NCBI GenBank assembly: GCA_003118195.1
Contig: BEXV01000329.1
Location: 164,131 to 228,130 of the forward strand
Length of the DNA stretch: 64,000 bases
Reading direction: 5' to 3'
Source of the DNA: Hemicentrotus pulcherrimus
Taxonomy: Eukaryota > Echinodermata > Echinoidea > Camarodonta > Strongylocentrotidae
Shown here: in pieces, positions 62,685 through 64,000 of the stretch
Position numbering within the stretch: position 1 is the stretch's first letter
Layout of the letters: each line of letters begins with the position of its first letter
Made by a program: the position numbers and the translations under genes
Notes under the pieces: model-generated
Databases searched by the model: none
What the model was told of the DNA's origin: nothing
The model's input: only the letters and a program-made list of their open reading frames with translations

Positions 62685-63039
62685 TTAAAGGGATCGTTTA
62701 ACATGCAGTGTTAATTCTGAGATGGACGGCCCTACTCGTTATCAGTGTCTGTGATATGGTGTTATAATTGAAGCCCTAAAAAAATGCGCTTCAAAATGAT
62801 CAAGATGTGCCTCAAAAAAGTAAAAACCTTTCAGTGACCGGTTTTACCATACCCGTTTGGCAAACGCAAAATTTGATTTCGATTTTCAATCATAAATATC
62901 TTGATAATCAGACAGGAGATCGGCTTGTATAAGTCATAGGGTTCCTGACTGACCCAAAGGTTTATAATTATCATTGCAGCATGAGCTAAATCAAGGATTT
63001 TGTTAAAGGATCAAAGACAAAGTTATCGGATCCCTTTAA
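62685..63039. mobile_element. MITE copy B with TTAA flanks (piggyBac-like signature)
   Basis: A 355-base relative of 43523-43912 in the same orientation, starting TTAA-AGGGATCG and ending CGGATCCCT-TTAA. The terminal inverted repeat is about 7-9 bases (AGGGATC). It is shorter mainly because the middle around CCCGTTTGGCAAACG lacks sequence present in copy A. No coding capacity. Confidence 0.75.
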
Positions 63040-64000
63040 GCATTAAAGCATTAAAGGTTTTGATTAGTACATGGTATGCCTGGGATACATTCTGAAACGT
63101 GTCATCTTATTCTCACGAGTAAGCAGACTAATCTGTATTGATCTTACAGCCTTGATATATTAATGAAAACAATGAGAGCATCGATGGCGAAATGCAAGCA
63201 GGAAGTGGATAAGTTCCATGCTAGAGAGCGTCAATAATCGACTCAAAGTTACGATGGAAGATTTAAATTGTAGCTAGCATAAGTCCCTAAGAATAATAGT
63301 AAGATCAATTCGAGTATAATGATGCACGCCGTAATCGTGGCAATACCAAAGTCATTACGCCGCTCCTGCGTACGTACGTGCCTCGCAATACAGGTTGCGA
63401 TTCTCGCTTTTTTAATATCCGCCCTTCGCCCACTCGATCGCCCGAGAAGAAAAGGAAAAGGGAATGAAGCCTCCTGACAAATCTTGAGCATATCACTTTC
63501 ACGGTGAGAGGGAAGCCACTTAGGCCTCTCTCGATACTTGTTATGAGCCATAATTGTGGATAATTGTTCCCCAATATTACACTCCTCTTTTTCTTCTTTT
63601 TCTTTCTCCGAGCATAAAGTCGAATCCAAACAAAGCATCTTTCTTCCGTCAACGACGAGCTCAAAGCAATTTTTATTGAGGTTGTTGCGAACCGTGAGCG
63701 AACGCGCGAGCGAAAAAGAATAGAGAGATTGTAAAGCATATTTGAGCGGGTACACTGAATTGAAGAGGGCAGAAGTGTCGATGAAGTTTGATTGTTCCGT
63801 GCTAATATCATTGAGATTTTATAGTGTACGACAATGTTTATCTTTTTCCGATTGATCGGAGAAGAAAGAGGGTGCAGGAGAAAGATGAAGTACGGGTGCA
63901 ATATTTCTCATTTTGGCAAACTTCCGCTTACACTCCAACAGTGAGGAGGTGATTAGAAAATGGAAGAAGGAGGACGGGGGGGGGGGGGGGGGGGGGGAAA
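63040..64000. other. Gene-free right end of the window
   Basis: I see no gene. Two overlapping minus-strand ORFs (63249-63755, 63305-63901) lack recognisable domains and look like chance frames. The edge is a G22 run (63976-63997). Confidence 0.6.
63976..63997 (+). repeat. G22 run at the window edge
   Basis: The longest homopolymer in the window. Such runs here often mark the ends of dispersed repeats or assembly weak points. Confidence 0.9.

Noticed and set aside
63249..63901. Two overlapping minus-strand ORFs of 168 and 198 codons
   Set aside because: Different frames over the same DNA, no recognisable domain, no splice context that extends them.
14011..64000. tRNA, rRNA, CRISPR or prokaryotic-type operon
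   Set aside because: No cloverleaf with intact A and B boxes, no regularly spaced direct repeats, and no closely packed ORFs were seen.

Overview
The window looks like a stretch of animal nuclear genome with very low gene density. The organism is most likely a marine invertebrate deuterostome, and a sea urchin is my best guess. Three things point there: the only recognisable gene is a homeobox gene with metazoan exon-intron structure, most of the sequence is AT-rich non-coding DNA full of microsatellites, and several repeat ends (poly-G-tailed fragments, GCGC-TATAAA-(ATT)n SINE-like tails, GGGGGTGTTTCACAAAG MITEs) resemble ones I associate with echinoids. The species assignment is inference and needs a database search. 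There is one assembly gap (18733-19365, 633 N) and short N runs at 9495 and 33055-33056.

Layout. The leftmost 12.65 kb is the 5' part of an Emx (empty spiracles) homeobox gene on the minus strand. Coding exon 1 is 12064-12652, a phase-1 intron of 8.6 kb follows, coding exon 2 is 3246-3424, and the next intron runs off the left edge. Exons 1 and 2 join cleanly to 256 residues, ending at homeodomain position 44. The rest of helix 3 and the C-terminus must lie in an exon to the left of the window. About 1-1.3 kb upstream of the start codon is a promoter-like cluster (palindromic CRE, two CCAAT boxes, a GC box).

From about 14 kb to 64 kb I find no gene. This flank holds simple repeats (mostly GA/TC), two pairs of MITE-like elements (one with TTAA flanks, one with long terminal inverted repeats starting GGGGG), other short inverted-repeat elements, four SINE-like tails and two LINE-like 3' ends. 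Between these are stretches rich in homeodomain-type TAAT cores and other motifs, as is usual in the regulatory deserts around developmental transcription factors. None of those stretches can be called an enhancer from one sequence alone. I found no CRISPR array, tRNA, rRNA, operon or bacterial-type system, and no clear candidate for a wholly new biological system. The most useful leads are the E2F-site cluster in Emx intron 2, the hairpin at 17.6 kb and the paired MITE families.
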